Part shown: piece by piece, positions 47,901 through 55,170 of the stretch | How the letters are laid out: each line of letters starts with the position of its first letter | How positions within the stretch are numbered: the stretch's first letter is position 1 | Source of the DNA: Paenibacillus sp. LHD-117 | GTDB lineage: Bacteria > Bacillota > Bacilli > Paenibacillales > Paenibacillaceae | Length of the DNA stretch: 64,000 bases | Assembly: GCF_030929555.1 (NCBI RefSeq) | Contig: NZ_JAVFVT010000004.1 | Span: 124,001 to 188,000, forward strand | Direction of reading: 5' to 3' | The notes under the pieces: generated by a model | The model's database searches: none | What the model was told of the DNA's origin: nothing | The model's input: only the letters and a program-made list of their open reading frames with translations | Position numbers and translations under genes: made by a program

Positions 47901-48894
47901 TCATGTCCGGAGCTGGTAGACCAAGCACTCGACCGCCTGTCGTCGTTGTGTCCGCTGATGTAATAACATCGTCGGTTATTACACCATTAGGAGTTCCGCG
48001 CTCGCGCGGTGCAGGCAATGCTAGTAATTCCTGTACTGCCTCCTCCGGAACCTGATTACGTCGCATCCTTTCTGCCAACGATCTGAGCCCGCTACCGATT
48101 GCCGGAAGCGCTACGTCCGCCGCTGCGCCAAGACCAGCGCCTAGTGCGCCAGCCGCCGCTATATCCCGCAGATCGGTGTCGCCGCGAATCGCCGAGTCAG
48201 CTACACCTGCGACACCGCCGGCTACTGCTCCTTCGATCGCACGCCTTGCAATTGGGCCTCTCATTCTCGGAGATGCTTGTGCAGCCGCTTGTGCCGCTCC
48301 ACGTCCGATTGATAGCGGGTCCGCTACAGGTCGAATGCCAACACCCTGCATGCCTGCTGCAGCGCCAGCGATGTTCCCCGCCAGACGTGCAGGTGCATTA
48401 ATGATGGATGGTCCTGTAACCGGCGGCGCAAAAGATTGAACGCCGAGGCTGTTCGCTGCTCCCTCTTGGAATGCAGCGACGCCAGGCGTTTTGGCTTGTG
48501 CTTTATAAATGAGCTCCGATAATGGCTCGACTAGACTGTTAATGACACGAAATACAGGTGTTTTGGATGCTTGCTCCCGATCTTGTGCAAGGCGATCCTG
48601 CACCCATTGGTCGGATGGCGATACAGCCGGCGGTTGGAATCTGGTTTGTTGCGTATCCTGCATTAATTCCATAGGTGAAGGGATCGTAGTACGCATTGGA
48701 ACTGGAACAGAGAATCGCTCTTTAGCCGCCTCTTGCATCCCGAAAGGAGAAACGGCGCTAGTGATCCCTGGCGCCATCGACTCCACTTCGTCGCGAAGCT
48801 GCTGACTGCTCTCCCTCCGGAAATCATATATCGATGGTGGCTTACCGACGCCCCCTTGATCATTTCTCCATTCGTCAATGGATTTAACGGCCAT
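44920..48894 (-). CDS. Large phage virion protein, putative internal/ejection protein
   Basis: I do not recognise a precise family. The 1324-residue protein is the largest of the prophage. After a polar N-terminus, residues of about 170-275 are Gly/Ala-rich (AGNIAGAAAGMQGVG, AAGALGAGLGAAADVALPAIG), a glycine-zipper-like region that could enter membranes. A disordered Pro-rich part follows (about 290-500). The C-terminal 800 residues are helical (VDVWGQYAKLGAGYMLKGTV, TWLNNRVKTNMILGNVRSSL, QMFNIIAPFQLEVNNLW), with a very basic end. Such long proteins placed before the lysis genes in podoviruses are ejected into the host or form the internal core. The C-terminal part may be of the large polyvalent type (LPD38-like), which I can only suggest. 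No catalytic motif is clear. Confidence 0.7.
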   Translation of the reverse strand: MAVKSIDEWRNDQGGVGKPPSIYDFRRESSQQLRDEVESMAPGITSAVSPFGMQEAAKERFSVPVPMRTTIPSPMELMQDTQQTRFQPPAVSPSDQWVQDRLAQDREQASKTPVFRVINSLVEPLSELIYKAQAKTPGVAAFQEGAANSLGVQSFAPPVTGPSIINAPARLAGNIAGAAAGMQGVGIRPVADPLSIGRGAAQAAAQASPRMRGPIARRAIEGAVAGGVAGVADSAIRGDTDLRDIAAAGALGAGLGAAADVALPAIGSGLRSLAERMRRNQVPEEAVQELLALPAPRERGTPNGVITDDVITSADTTTTGGRVLGLPAPDMMPPTTARIAQQSNPYRDQFEQLIRTAREMQDEGRFTPGREAEELESLWTQMAGREDVGLDNLIQRAYPTRPNRIAPDLVQRARETQYNREVAGAPFPVRSVSDRYTPGPMSPAAAPITVPARAQAVTGPLRGTESRVARSSTTGPLLRAAEAPNSSSVPESMAIPPEPKQTTAKWQPPEPLNQDEIPFSISDDLDDIALPEADEVAPRIRDRLNTFADDMIANARAELAKGVNRLSSNPVDVWGQYAKLGAGYMLKGTVKLADFTEQLVRDLGEEIRPHARRIFKDAKEQYKVIQREIETEDLGLQGFEAQELKDLSNINLNTADVFRNFKKVFGQYYEPIKKSILDPFDESKGSYAREQKQMTDDLYNDIVKGLGIKKGSKESALVQRYGEGQIDLAKLQEETHDWEKIVEADRWFRNKYDDLLDRVNASIQRIYPNRPEKLVPKRKDYYRHFQDLGAWGGLKNLFDSASGKIGAHLSGLSPFTKPKQKWASFAQKRGLGDFENDAVGGFLEYIPAASYAIHIDPHISVFRNLAKRLASDTEQTGNINNFIEFLNNYANDLSGKTSMADRWVQFVGGRNTLRYATWLNNRVKTNMILGNVRSSLAQLANIPNGVAYGGQDAIPGAIKTLDSVFKPNEAMQKSRFMTERFLDKNFRRFNERWWEQPKRFAEATMELSDRIGTSFIWNTAYAKALRQKVADPVKFADEQTRRLVGGRGVGEQPLLLKSQMFNIIAPFQLEVNNLWRVMKDFVDEKQYGALLTLFISNFVLNKAFEVTTGSGVTFDPLDAIIDSVTEDDMSLLQRAGRVFGEGLSNIPLGSTIADIYPEYGAKVFGMDLPTRESFFGDNDPTRFGTGLAGVVGVDGIKDPLFKLLPPFGGAQVKKTIKGVDSLVRGGSYTDDFIKTGKTIEEPELRFPVDSSKTSDVIRAAVFGPFATSGGQRYTNERLSKLGTKQTEEFQRADDGQAYYDELIKLRKEKAEKDKKKEEAKKESR

Positions 48895-48901
48895 AGCTTA
48901 T

Positions 48902-50374
48902 TCACTCCTCGCTCATCCAAGTGTCCTCTAACGATTTCCAAGCTGCTTTGTAATCGGAATCTGTTAGGTATAGTTTCATGGATTCCAAATATCTTACCGC
49001 TTCTTCAACGCCCGTCGAAAGCTTCAGATTGTTCCTGATCGAGTTCAGGTTGTCCCGCGACTCTTTATCCGATAAAGTGACTTGAGGCGTCCCAGTAGCT
49101 TGATCGATTTGCGCCTGCCTATATGCTCTGTCCTGTTCACTACCGTATGGTGTTCCAGCGGCCACTCCCGGGATACCAGCAGGTGCGACGCCTGTCGCTT
49201 GCCAGATATCCATCAGACGTGAATTGTTAGCGCTCATGCGCGATGTGGATGCGCTATAGGCAGAAGTGTTCGCATTCATGCGGCTGATTGCGAGTTGCTG
49301 AGCCTGGGTGTAGGCGTCTTGTGTTTGCGTACCGCGCTGGATTCCGTACATGTCGGCCAATTCGTTTGGGATTCGTCCCGTCTGTTGGGCGACAATCCAT
49401 AGATTGCTCAGCTGTCGCTGCTGTTCTGCTGTTGTCGGCGATCCGTCCGGTAGTTGGCCGGTAAGTTGCGATAGGGATAGTCCGTAATTTCGATCGGAAT
49501 CCGTGACTCCCTGCTCGAACTGACGGTTGGCCAAGTCCTGGTTGAATCTCATATTCTGCGAGTCTAGTGTCTGTATACCTGCTCTACCCAAATTGCCAAT
49601 CGATGATTCTCGATTTACGTCTGCGCCGAATAACCCAGCATCCACACCGAGAGCTCGAAGTGCACTTCTGTACTCGTCCGCTTCAGATCGGAATCCCTGC
49701 AATTGCTCCCTAGTGACGCCCGGCGCTTCCGCTTGTGCTTTCAATGCGTTAATGGCGTTGATGTACTGACGAGCCTCACCAGAGAGATAATTTCCTGTGA
49801 GTTGCGCTTCAGCCATCGGATTCCGGAAATACTCCTGATCCTGCATCGCATACAGATTTCCGAGGTTTGCAATGCGATCTTGTCCTGCCCCATAATTCAT
49901 CTGTTGGACTTGTAATCCTCGGTTCGCTTGGTCAGCGTACTGGCTGTATGCCTGCTCGATCAATCTCGGCAGAACCTCCGTCGAGACACGTCCCATTTCC
50001 TTCGCACCAATCTGATTGGCGACCGATTCCGAATACGAAGACTTTCCTTGTCCGCTGGCCCGAAGCACGGCATTGGTATCCGCCTGCTGCTGCGTGATAT
50101 TCTGACGTGCAGATGCAAGAGCAGCTTGATAAGCTGGATCGCTGTCCTTGTCATAGGTGAAGGCAGACGGTCCATGGAACTCATAGGGTTTAGCGGAGAC
50201 TGTGTCCTTAATGGTATTCAGCGTCTGTCCTGTTTGGCTTGTCGGTTGCTGCTGTTCCTTCTGAATCGAACTCCGGATCTTGCTTATTGCTGAACTGTAG
50301 CCCGTTCCTGCAATTCTAGCGGTATCAGTAACCAATGGTCTTGGCTGTAGAAGTTTGTCCTTGGGTAATGCCAA
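48902..50374 (-). CDS. Gln/Ala-rich phage protein, putative internal virion protein
   Basis: The 490-residue protein is rich in Gln, Ala, Asn and Ser, helical and has no signal peptide. Segments such as YQAALASARQNITQQQADT, SYSESVANQIGAKEMGR and VQQMNYGAGQDRIANLG are like those in internal virion or injection proteins of short-tailed phages. It lies 7 bp before the 1324-residue protein and is probably its partner. No enzymatic motif seen. The family is unrecognised and the role is inferred from position. Confidence 0.65.
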   Translation of the reverse strand: MALPKDKLLQPRPLVTDTARIAGTGYSSAISKIRSSIQKEQQQPTSQTGQTLNTIKDTVSAKPYEFHGPSAFTYDKDSDPAYQAALASARQNITQQQADTNAVLRASGQGKSSYSESVANQIGAKEMGRVSTEVLPRLIEQAYSQYADQANRGLQVQQMNYGAGQDRIANLGNLYAMQDQEYFRNPMAEAQLTGNYLSGEARQYINAINALKAQAEAPGVTREQLQGFRSEADEYRSALRALGVDAGLFGADVNRESSIGNLGRAGIQTLDSQNMRFNQDLANRQFEQGVTDSDRNYGLSLSQLTGQLPDGSPTTAEQQRQLSNLWIVAQQTGRIPNELADMYGIQRGTQTQDAYTQAQQLAISRMNANTSAYSASTSRMSANNSRLMDIWQATGVAPAGIPGVAAGTPYGSEQDRAYRQAQIDQATGTPQVTLSDKESRDNLNSIRNNLKLSTGVEEAVRYLESMKLYLTDSDYKAAWKSLEDTWMSEE

Positions 50375-50394
50375 CGCGATCGCCTCCTTTACAT

Positions 50395-50428
50395 TACAAA
50401 ATAAAAGAGCCCGCTATTCAGCGGACTC
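50395..50428 (-). terminator. Terminator overlapping the end of the stalk-domain gene
   Basis: GAGTCCGC pairs with GCGGGCTC around TGAATA, followed on the minus strand by TTTTATTTTG. The stem overlaps the stop codon of the stalk-domain gene. It could set part of the late transcript to stop before the internal-protein genes. Confidence 0.75.
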
Positions 50429-50932
50429 GGCGTATTGCGGATATGCTGCTTTCAGGTCTGCAATCTCTTGTTCGACATCAATTAGCAGTTTCTGGTATTC
50501 AGATAAGCTTGCTTCGTATTCCTGGTAATCAGCTTCAGATGGTTTAAATTCGCCATTATCTGCTCTGCGAATAGCTTCTTTAATTAAATCAATCTTGCGA
50601 ACATAACTGTCTTTGAACCAATTTAAACTGTTTAGCTTAACCAGATATTGCTCTGCTGTTAGTTCTTCGATAATTTCAGGTGTGCTAATCTTTATCACCC
50701 CATTTTCGAATTCTACTTCTTTGCCAATGACGTTAGAAATCTCACGAACCGCAATATATGCCGATCCCTGGTATGCAATCGGAGCATTTTCGAGATCCAC
50801 TTTTTGACCATCGACCTCTACTGAATAATCTGTTCTAACCGAGGCTGTGATTTTCTCAATGACCGAAGCCGCCGCTGAGCCGGCCGTTGCAAATATTGCT
50901 CCTGCTATAAAGGAAATTACAACTTTTTTCAC
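50414..50932 (-). CDS. Exported stalk-domain (copper amine oxidase N-terminal-like) protein
   Basis: The 172-residue product has an N-terminal signal or anchor helix (VVISFIAGAIFATAGSAAA). A stalk-type domain of the copper amine oxidase N-terminal family follows (VEVDGQKVDLENAPIAYQG, YIAVREISNVIGKEVEF), with a helical charged C-terminus. The domain is common in surface proteins of Paenibacillus and their phages. I chose the GTG at 50932 because GGAGGGA lies upstream; the frame is open to 50953. It ends at its own terminator in the middle of the late genes, so it may be a cargo gene that acts at the lysogen surface. The function is unknown. Confidence 0.75.
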   Translation of the reverse strand: MKKVVISFIAGAIFATAGSAAASVIEKITASVRTDYSVEVDGQKVDLENAPIAYQGSAYIAVREISNVIGKEVEFENGVIKISTPEIIEELTAEQYLVKLNSLNWFKDSYVRKIDLIKEAIRRADNGEFKPSEADYQEYEASLSEYQKLLIDVEQEIADLKAAYPQYAESAE

Positions 50933-50971
50933 CCGAATCCCTCCATACGCCATTTTCTGACATTATAGCAC

Positions 50972-51799
50972 TTAACTTTGCGTATGGGTATGATCTGGTA
51001 TATTTATTCCCGTCCACGAGACGGAACCGCCTCCGGCTTTTAGTAGTTGCGTTCCTGGCGGGATGCCTCCATTAAGGGATATTGCACCAGCTGAACTTGT
51101 GCTTGCTCCGGAAGTTGCTTTAGCACTAATGGCGGCTGCTAGATTATTTATGGCTGTTGCGAGACTCTGAGCGTCCCCTTCTGAGAAAATCTTACCCCAT
51201 GAAGGAACTTTAACACTTCCACTTGTTCCAGGAACAAGATTGATGTTGGATGATGGATTAGTGCTCTCAATAGTGATATGACTTATTGCAGAAAGAAGCA
51301 GCGTCCCGAAGTTTGCTAAAGACAAGTTTCCACCATTTAAAAACAACCTCGCGGTGCTAATGAGGTTATTGAAGTATATCATCGGCGTACCGGATTCGAG
51401 CGCAAAAATCTTCAGGTAATTGTCAGCGGTCGCATATGCTGCGAACAAGTCCTCTGCGCTCGACATCTCCGCCCTTGGGTAGGTACCCTGAGCCGTAGCA
51501 ATGTACGCACCAATAATTGTTACCGACTCAATCAAGCCGGCGATGATATGTCCGAGATTTGCCGATATTGCCGACAACTCGTCCACATCCATCCGGTCCG
51601 CCGTGATTCCCTTCGCCCTGATGTTCTTCACATCAAGGTTTCCGTTAATCATATGCTCCAGATCTTTCGTCATCGAAGAGACTATATTTGCAAGTTGCTT
51701 CAGATATTCGATCGTAGACTTTTGCACCTGTTCCGGATCGGCACCGAACGGTGGCGACTTGAATGCCGGAATTTGCGGTGGACTATTCCAAGTACTCAT
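50972..51799 (-). CDS. Phage tail tip or fibre-like protein
   Basis: The 275-residue protein has an N-terminal helical part (DPEQVQKSTIEYLKQLANIV). The segment IRAKGITADRMDVDELSAIS that follows is a pattern common in minor tail and host-specificity proteins. Beta-rich repeats come next (STARLFLNGGNLSLANFGTL), then a low-complexity Ser/Ala/Gly end. The last residues, IPDHTHTQS, include His-x-His like the metal-binding tips of some trimeric fibres. It probably forms an appendage. Receptor unknown. Confidence 0.7.
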   Translation of the reverse strand: MSTWNSPPQIPAFKSPPFGADPEQVQKSTIEYLKQLANIVSSMTKDLEHMINGNLDVKNIRAKGITADRMDVDELSAISANLGHIIAGLIESVTIIGAYIATAQGTYPRAEMSSAEDLFAAYATADNYLKIFALESGTPMIYFNNLISTARLFLNGGNLSLANFGTLLLSAISHITIESTNPSSNINLVPGTSGSVKVPSWGKIFSEGDAQSLATAINNLAAAISAKATSGASTSSAGAISLNGGIPPGTQLLKAGGGSVSWTGINIPDHTHTQS

Positions 51800-51815
51800 C
51801 GTTTGTCCCCTCCCT

Positions 51816-53216
51816 CTATGTTAAAGGCAGCTGACGGCCTTGCAGGGAAAGCTCGTGGACCCGTGCCCATCCAATACCCTCCAGCTTAACCCGCAGCATG
51901 TTCGATAACACGAACTTCTTCACCGGCACCAGCACCTTCTCGATAGCCGCTCCCGTCCCGGTTATCGTCTTCACTAGCTCCCAGTCGTTTCCGTCCTGCG
52001 TCTCCGACAGATACACGTTAATCGTGGAGCCTACGGCCAGCTCGGCCATGATGTGAAGCTTCAGCCAACGGGAACGCTGTGAGATCGACCCGTTGGTGAA
52101 GATTCGCGTTACCACATGCCAGTTGATGGGCTGCCCCGCGTCCGTCTCACCGCCGAGTTTGACAACGCGTCCGTCGTTCGTGCCGATGTACAACTCGTTT
52201 TTAAACAGCGTGAAGCAAGTAACCGTTATTCCCGTTCGAATCGTCCAAGTCTGGAACACCGTGTCGTAGATCAGGATCTTCCCCGGCACGAAGAAGTACA
52301 ACTTGCGGCCATCGCTTCCAGTTGATGCGCCGGACGTTCCGGCGATGAACTTGCGCACGATATCGGAGAACTCCCGGTCCGGGCTCACACCGCCGCTGAC
52401 GTAGGTATAGATCGAGTCCCGGTGAACGCCGTAAAGCGTAGCGTCGTGGATAAGGGCACTGTTGTTGTTTTCGACTCCTGTCTCCTCGCTTACAGGACGA
52501 GTCTGGAAGTCGGAAGGAATCGATCCGTACAGTTCCTGCAGAGCGTTCGGCATGCCGATGACCAACTTCGCTAGGCCGCCGCTTAGCATGTTCACATTTT
52601 CGCCATGCGCACTCTCTAATGTCTTGCCGTAGCTATCCGACTCATCGCCGGAGAAGTCGTCCCATATGTTGCCATTGTCAAGTTGGCAGGCGCGAATCTC
52701 CAATCCGAAGGCTACCCACAACCTGTTCTGGTAGGTGGTCACATGGTTCGCATTGGACGGCGCATTGCCGAACGCTTGAACCGTGCTGCCATCATATCGC
52801 CGAAGGCCATTGACGCCATTGCACCCGACAAGGTTCATTGCACCCCAACCACCTTCGAAGTTGGTGAATGACCACATTGCCGTCGTGTTCAAGCCGCTGG
52901 CAAGCGCCGTGCTCCACGCCGCCCCCGTCCATTTCCTCCACGTGCCGTCGTCAAATATCGCGTGCAGCTCGGCGTCCTTCCAAACGCCTAGACCGAGCAC
53001 CTTAGCCCCGATAGCAGAACCAAGCACCTCATACCCTTCGCATGTTGCAAACGCCGGGAAATCGTCGGTTGTGACATTGCTGGCGTCGGTAAAGAAGCTA
53101 TCGGCAATGCTGTACGGGTCGAATCCGTTGACACCTCGCCACTCACGGATGACACGCGGCGGCAACATGCCGTCAATGCCTCCGGGCTGCACGATCGGAT
53201 ATTGGATCGGATTCAT
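51816..53216 (-). CDS. Phage tail or head-completion protein with propeller-like repeats
   Basis: The 466-residue protein shows repeated short blades (VLGLGVWKDAELHAIFDDG, GWGAMNLVGCNGVNGLRRYD, LWVAFGLEIRACQLDNGNIW, TLFKNELYIGTNDGRVVKLG). This suggests a beta-propeller like the tail-needle or stabilisation proteins of short-tailed phages (P22 gp10 type). The C-terminal part is beta-sandwich-like (TINVYLSETQDGNDWELVKT). I chose the ATG at 53216 because AGGTGAG lies upstream; the frame is open to 53351 but overlaps the preceding gene. It lies 8 bp after the connector-like gene. The fold call is by eye. Confidence 0.7.
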   Translation of the reverse strand: MNPIQYPIVQPGGIDGMLPPRVIREWRGVNGFDPYSIADSFFTDASNVTTDDFPAFATCEGYEVLGSAIGAKVLGLGVWKDAELHAIFDDGTWRKWTGAAWSTALASGLNTTAMWSFTNFEGGWGAMNLVGCNGVNGLRRYDGSTVQAFGNAPSNANHVTTYQNRLWVAFGLEIRACQLDNGNIWDDFSGDESDSYGKTLESAHGENVNMLSGGLAKLVIGMPNALQELYGSIPSDFQTRPVSEETGVENNNSALIHDATLYGVHRDSIYTYVSGGVSPDREFSDIVRKFIAGTSGASTGSDGRKLYFFVPGKILIYDTVFQTWTIRTGITVTCFTLFKNELYIGTNDGRVVKLGGETDAGQPINWHVVTRIFTNGSISQRSRWLKLHIMAELAVGSTINVYLSETQDGNDWELVKTITGTGAAIEKVLVPVKKFVLSNMLRVKLEGIGWARVHELSLQGRQLPLT

Positions 53217-53224
53217 GCTCTCAC

Positions 53225-53776
53225 CTACTTCTGATAATTTTGCGCGGCCACGTTCCAGGCGCTCTTGTACTGAGCTTCGTAGATCGCCGCCTTGCTCGCA
53301 TCTTCCTGTGTCAGCGCTAGCCACGTGCACAGCGCCGGCACGTAAGTCCAATGGTATTCCTCCGGCGCGTCCGGAATTGCGGTGAGGTTGCCGCTCAGAA
53401 ACGTCGTCGTCGCGAACCGGTGGTGACGAACAATCCCCGGAAGACCGTTTTGATACGGTGCCGGGGATAGCGTCATTACTTTACTATTGTCGTCATAGCT
53501 CCAGTTGTTCTGCGTCGGGTTAATCTCATCGCTCATCAGGTTACGGTACTTAAGCAGCCCGACTTCGACCAGGTCAATGTTCTTCTCGCGCACGTCGGTT
53601 GGCAGCGTGTAATCCGACTGACCGAGCACACCGGCAAAGCGGACTATCTTTGGGATCTTAATTACGTTGAAGAACTCCCGATTGATGGCGTTGAGCTGCG
53701 TCACCTTATCCGGCGGATCGACTGTGTTCGGGACCAGCAGATCCGCTTCGTCAATAATTTGCTGTAGCGTGAGCAT
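53225..53776 (-). CDS. Head-tail connector or adaptor-like phage protein
   Basis: The 183-residue protein starts MLTLQQIIDEADLLVPNTVD, a form seen in adaptor proteins that sit under the portal. QLNAINREFFNVIKIPKIVR and a YTLPTDVREKNID segment follow. The helical end ALTQEDASKAAIYEAQYKSAW closes the domain. I chose the ATG at 53776, which has GGAGGT 7 bp upstream; the frame to 53878 overlaps the recombinase gene. It starts 16 bp after the recombinase stop codon with no terminator between. It has the same layout as 58774-59358. Confidence 0.75.
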   Translation of the reverse strand: MLTLQQIIDEADLLVPNTVDPPDKVTQLNAINREFFNVIKIPKIVRFAGVLGQSDYTLPTDVREKNIDLVEVGLLKYRNLMSDEINPTQNNWSYDDNSKVMTLSPAPYQNGLPGIVRHHRFATTTFLSGNLTAIPDAPEEYHWTYVPALCTWLALTQEDASKAAIYEAQYKSAWNVAAQNYQK

Positions 53777-53792
53777 GGCGTACCTCCTTCCC

Positions 53793-54785
53793 TTATTGAA
53801 CCAAGAATTTTTTGTGTTGCTCTCGCTTCCGCTCCTCTGTGTACTGGGCATATATCTGCGTTGTCGCCGGTGACTCATGTCCGAGCAACTGCTGAACGGC
53901 CGCCAGCTCTGCGCCGTTGTTGAGCGTCAGCGTCGCAAACGTATGTCTCAACGTGTGCGGCGACACGCGTTTCTGCAAACCCGCCAGCGCGGCGATAACG
54001 CCGATTTCCCGCTGTATGCCACGGCGGGACAGTCGCCCATGCGGCAATCGTTCGGAAACGAACAGCGCCGGATCGTTGTCCTTACGATCACTGAGATATT
54101 TGCGAATATGGAACATCGCTTTAAACGAAAAGTAGACCTCCCGTTCCTTGTTCCCTTTGCCGATTACCCGTGTGCTCATGGTCTGCAAGTTGATGTCGTC
54201 ACGATTGAGGGCCTGCACCTCGGACAATCGGCAGCCGGTTGCGTACATGGCTTCGATGAATGCGCGTTGACGCCTTGTCTGGCAGGCTTCGCGAATCATC
54301 TCCAACTCCTCAATGGTCAAAGCCTTTGGCGCCCTTTTCTCAAGCTTAGGCGTCTTGAGCTTCGTTGTTGGGTCTCGAGGGATGTACTCCTCCGATGCTA
54401 GCCAGCCGAAGAAGCTTTTCAGAACCGACAGTTTTTTGCCGATCGTGCTCATCTTGTTCCCATCACATTGTGCAAGGTAGGTTCGTATGTCCGCCGAGCT
54501 GACGTCCGCTACTTTCTTACGCACTCGATTGGAGAAAATATTGAGATCGAGCATGTACCCCTTCAGCGTTAAAGGGCTCAAGCCCTCCAGCTTCTTGGAA
54601 GCGAGATAAAGTTTGATTTTCTCCGTAACGTCTGGATGAACCGCCTTGTCGTCGATCCGTGTGACATGATACTTTGACATAGATGCAGATAGCTTTGATT
54701 TCAGATCATTGACGTTGATACCCCCGCCTTGCTCAGCCAACATCGCTACCATCTCAGACAAAAGCTGTTCTCCCGCGTTACTCAT
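53793..54785 (-). CDS. Tyrosine recombinase / phage integrase (XerC/D-like)
   Basis: The 330-residue enzyme has a SAM-like N-terminal DNA-binding domain (about residues 50-150, LEGLSPLTLKGYMLDLNIFS) and the catalytic domain. The active-site residues are Arg in ATGCRLSEVQALNRDD, Lys in GKGNKERE, His-x-x-Arg in SPHTLRHTFATL, His in LLGHESPATTQIYAQY, and the nucleophile Tyr in that same segment. The start ATG has GGAGGTG upstream. It lies between two groups of tail genes and not at the prophage end, which is odd. It shares a promoter region with the divergent XRE gene. Confidence 0.93.
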   Translation of the reverse strand: MSNAGEQLLSEMVAMLAEQGGGINVNDLKSKLSASMSKYHVTRIDDKAVHPDVTEKIKLYLASKKLEGLSPLTLKGYMLDLNIFSNRVRKKVADVSSADIRTYLAQCDGNKMSTIGKKLSVLKSFFGWLASEEYIPRDPTTKLKTPKLEKRAPKALTIEELEMIREACQTRRQRAFIEAMYATGCRLSEVQALNRDDINLQTMSTRVIGKGNKEREVYFSFKAMFHIRKYLSDRKDNDPALFVSERLPHGRLSRRGIQREIGVIAALAGLQKRVSPHTLRHTFATLTLNNGAELAAVQQLLGHESPATTQIYAQYTEERKREQHKKFLVQ

Positions 54786-54800
54786 ATTGCACCTCCAATA

Positions 54801-54880
54801 TTACTCGTTATTCGTGTAATTAGATGATATCATTACACTATTTTCGAGTATATAGGGCTTTTTACACGTTTTTCGTGTAT
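54801..54880. promoter_or_regulatory. Three 19-bp palindromic operators between recombinase and XRE genes
   Basis: The sites are TTACTCGTTATTCGTGTAA (54801-54819), TTACACTATTTTCGAGTAT (54833-54851) and TTACACGTTTTTCGTGTAT (54862-54880). They share the consensus TTACACG-N5-CGTGTAA. Their centres are 32 and 29 bp apart, about three helical turns each, so they lie on one face of the DNA. A TATACT at 54878 overlaps the third site and could be the -10 of the XRE gene. The first site is about 16 bp from the recombinase start. A dimeric Cro/CI-type protein is the likely ligand. Confidence 0.75.
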
Positions 54881-54902
54881 ACTTTTCCCAGGAGGTGAGA
54901 GG

Positions 54903-55124
54903 GTGCGGATAAGATCAAACCTAAAGGCCATTGCCGATCAGCAAGGATTGTCAGCATTACAATTGTCCAAAGACATCGAATACCGATACGAATCCGTTCG
55001 AACGATGTATAACGACACCGCGAAACATTACCCCGGCGAGTTGCTGCTTCGACTCTGTTTAAAGTTGAACGTAAAGCCTGGAGAACTGCTTATATTAGAC
55101 GATAAAAAAGAGCCAACGGAGTAA
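54903..55124 (+). CDS. Cro/CI-type HTH DNA-binding protein (XRE family)
   Basis: The 73-residue protein (MRIRSNLKAIADQQGLSALQ) is a minimal helix-turn-helix of the XRE family: helix pair LKAIADQQGLSALQLSKDIE, recognition helix around YRYESVRTMYNDTAKHY, then LLLRLCLKLNVKPGELLIL. It starts at a GTG at 54903 behind GGAGGTGAGAG. It is the only plus-strand phage gene seen. It has no protease or oligomerisation domain, so it is more like Cro or a small repressor than LexA-like CI. It may bind the three operators upstream of it. Confidence 0.85.
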   Translation: MRIRSNLKAIADQQGLSALQLSKDIEYRYESVRTMYNDTAKHYPGELLLRLCLKLNVKPGELLILDDKKEPTE

Positions 55125-55145
55125 TCCGAAAGCTCTTTTTTCTTT
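55105..55145. terminator. Bidirectional terminator between XRE and Wzy-like genes
   Basis: AAAAAAGAGC pairs with GCTCTTTTTT, with an inner CGGAGTAATCCG hairpin. It has T tracts on both strands and lies between convergent genes. It overlaps the end of the XRE gene and ends just beyond the stop of the Wzy-like gene. Confidence 0.85.
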
Positions 55146-55170
55146 GGCAAATCTAATGCGCAATATGATC

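Noticed and set aside
50972..51799. Naming the fibre-like protein as a receptor-binding protein because of the HTH ending
   Set aside because: A single His-x-His at the C-terminus is suggestive only. The beta-helix spike is the better receptor-binding candidate.
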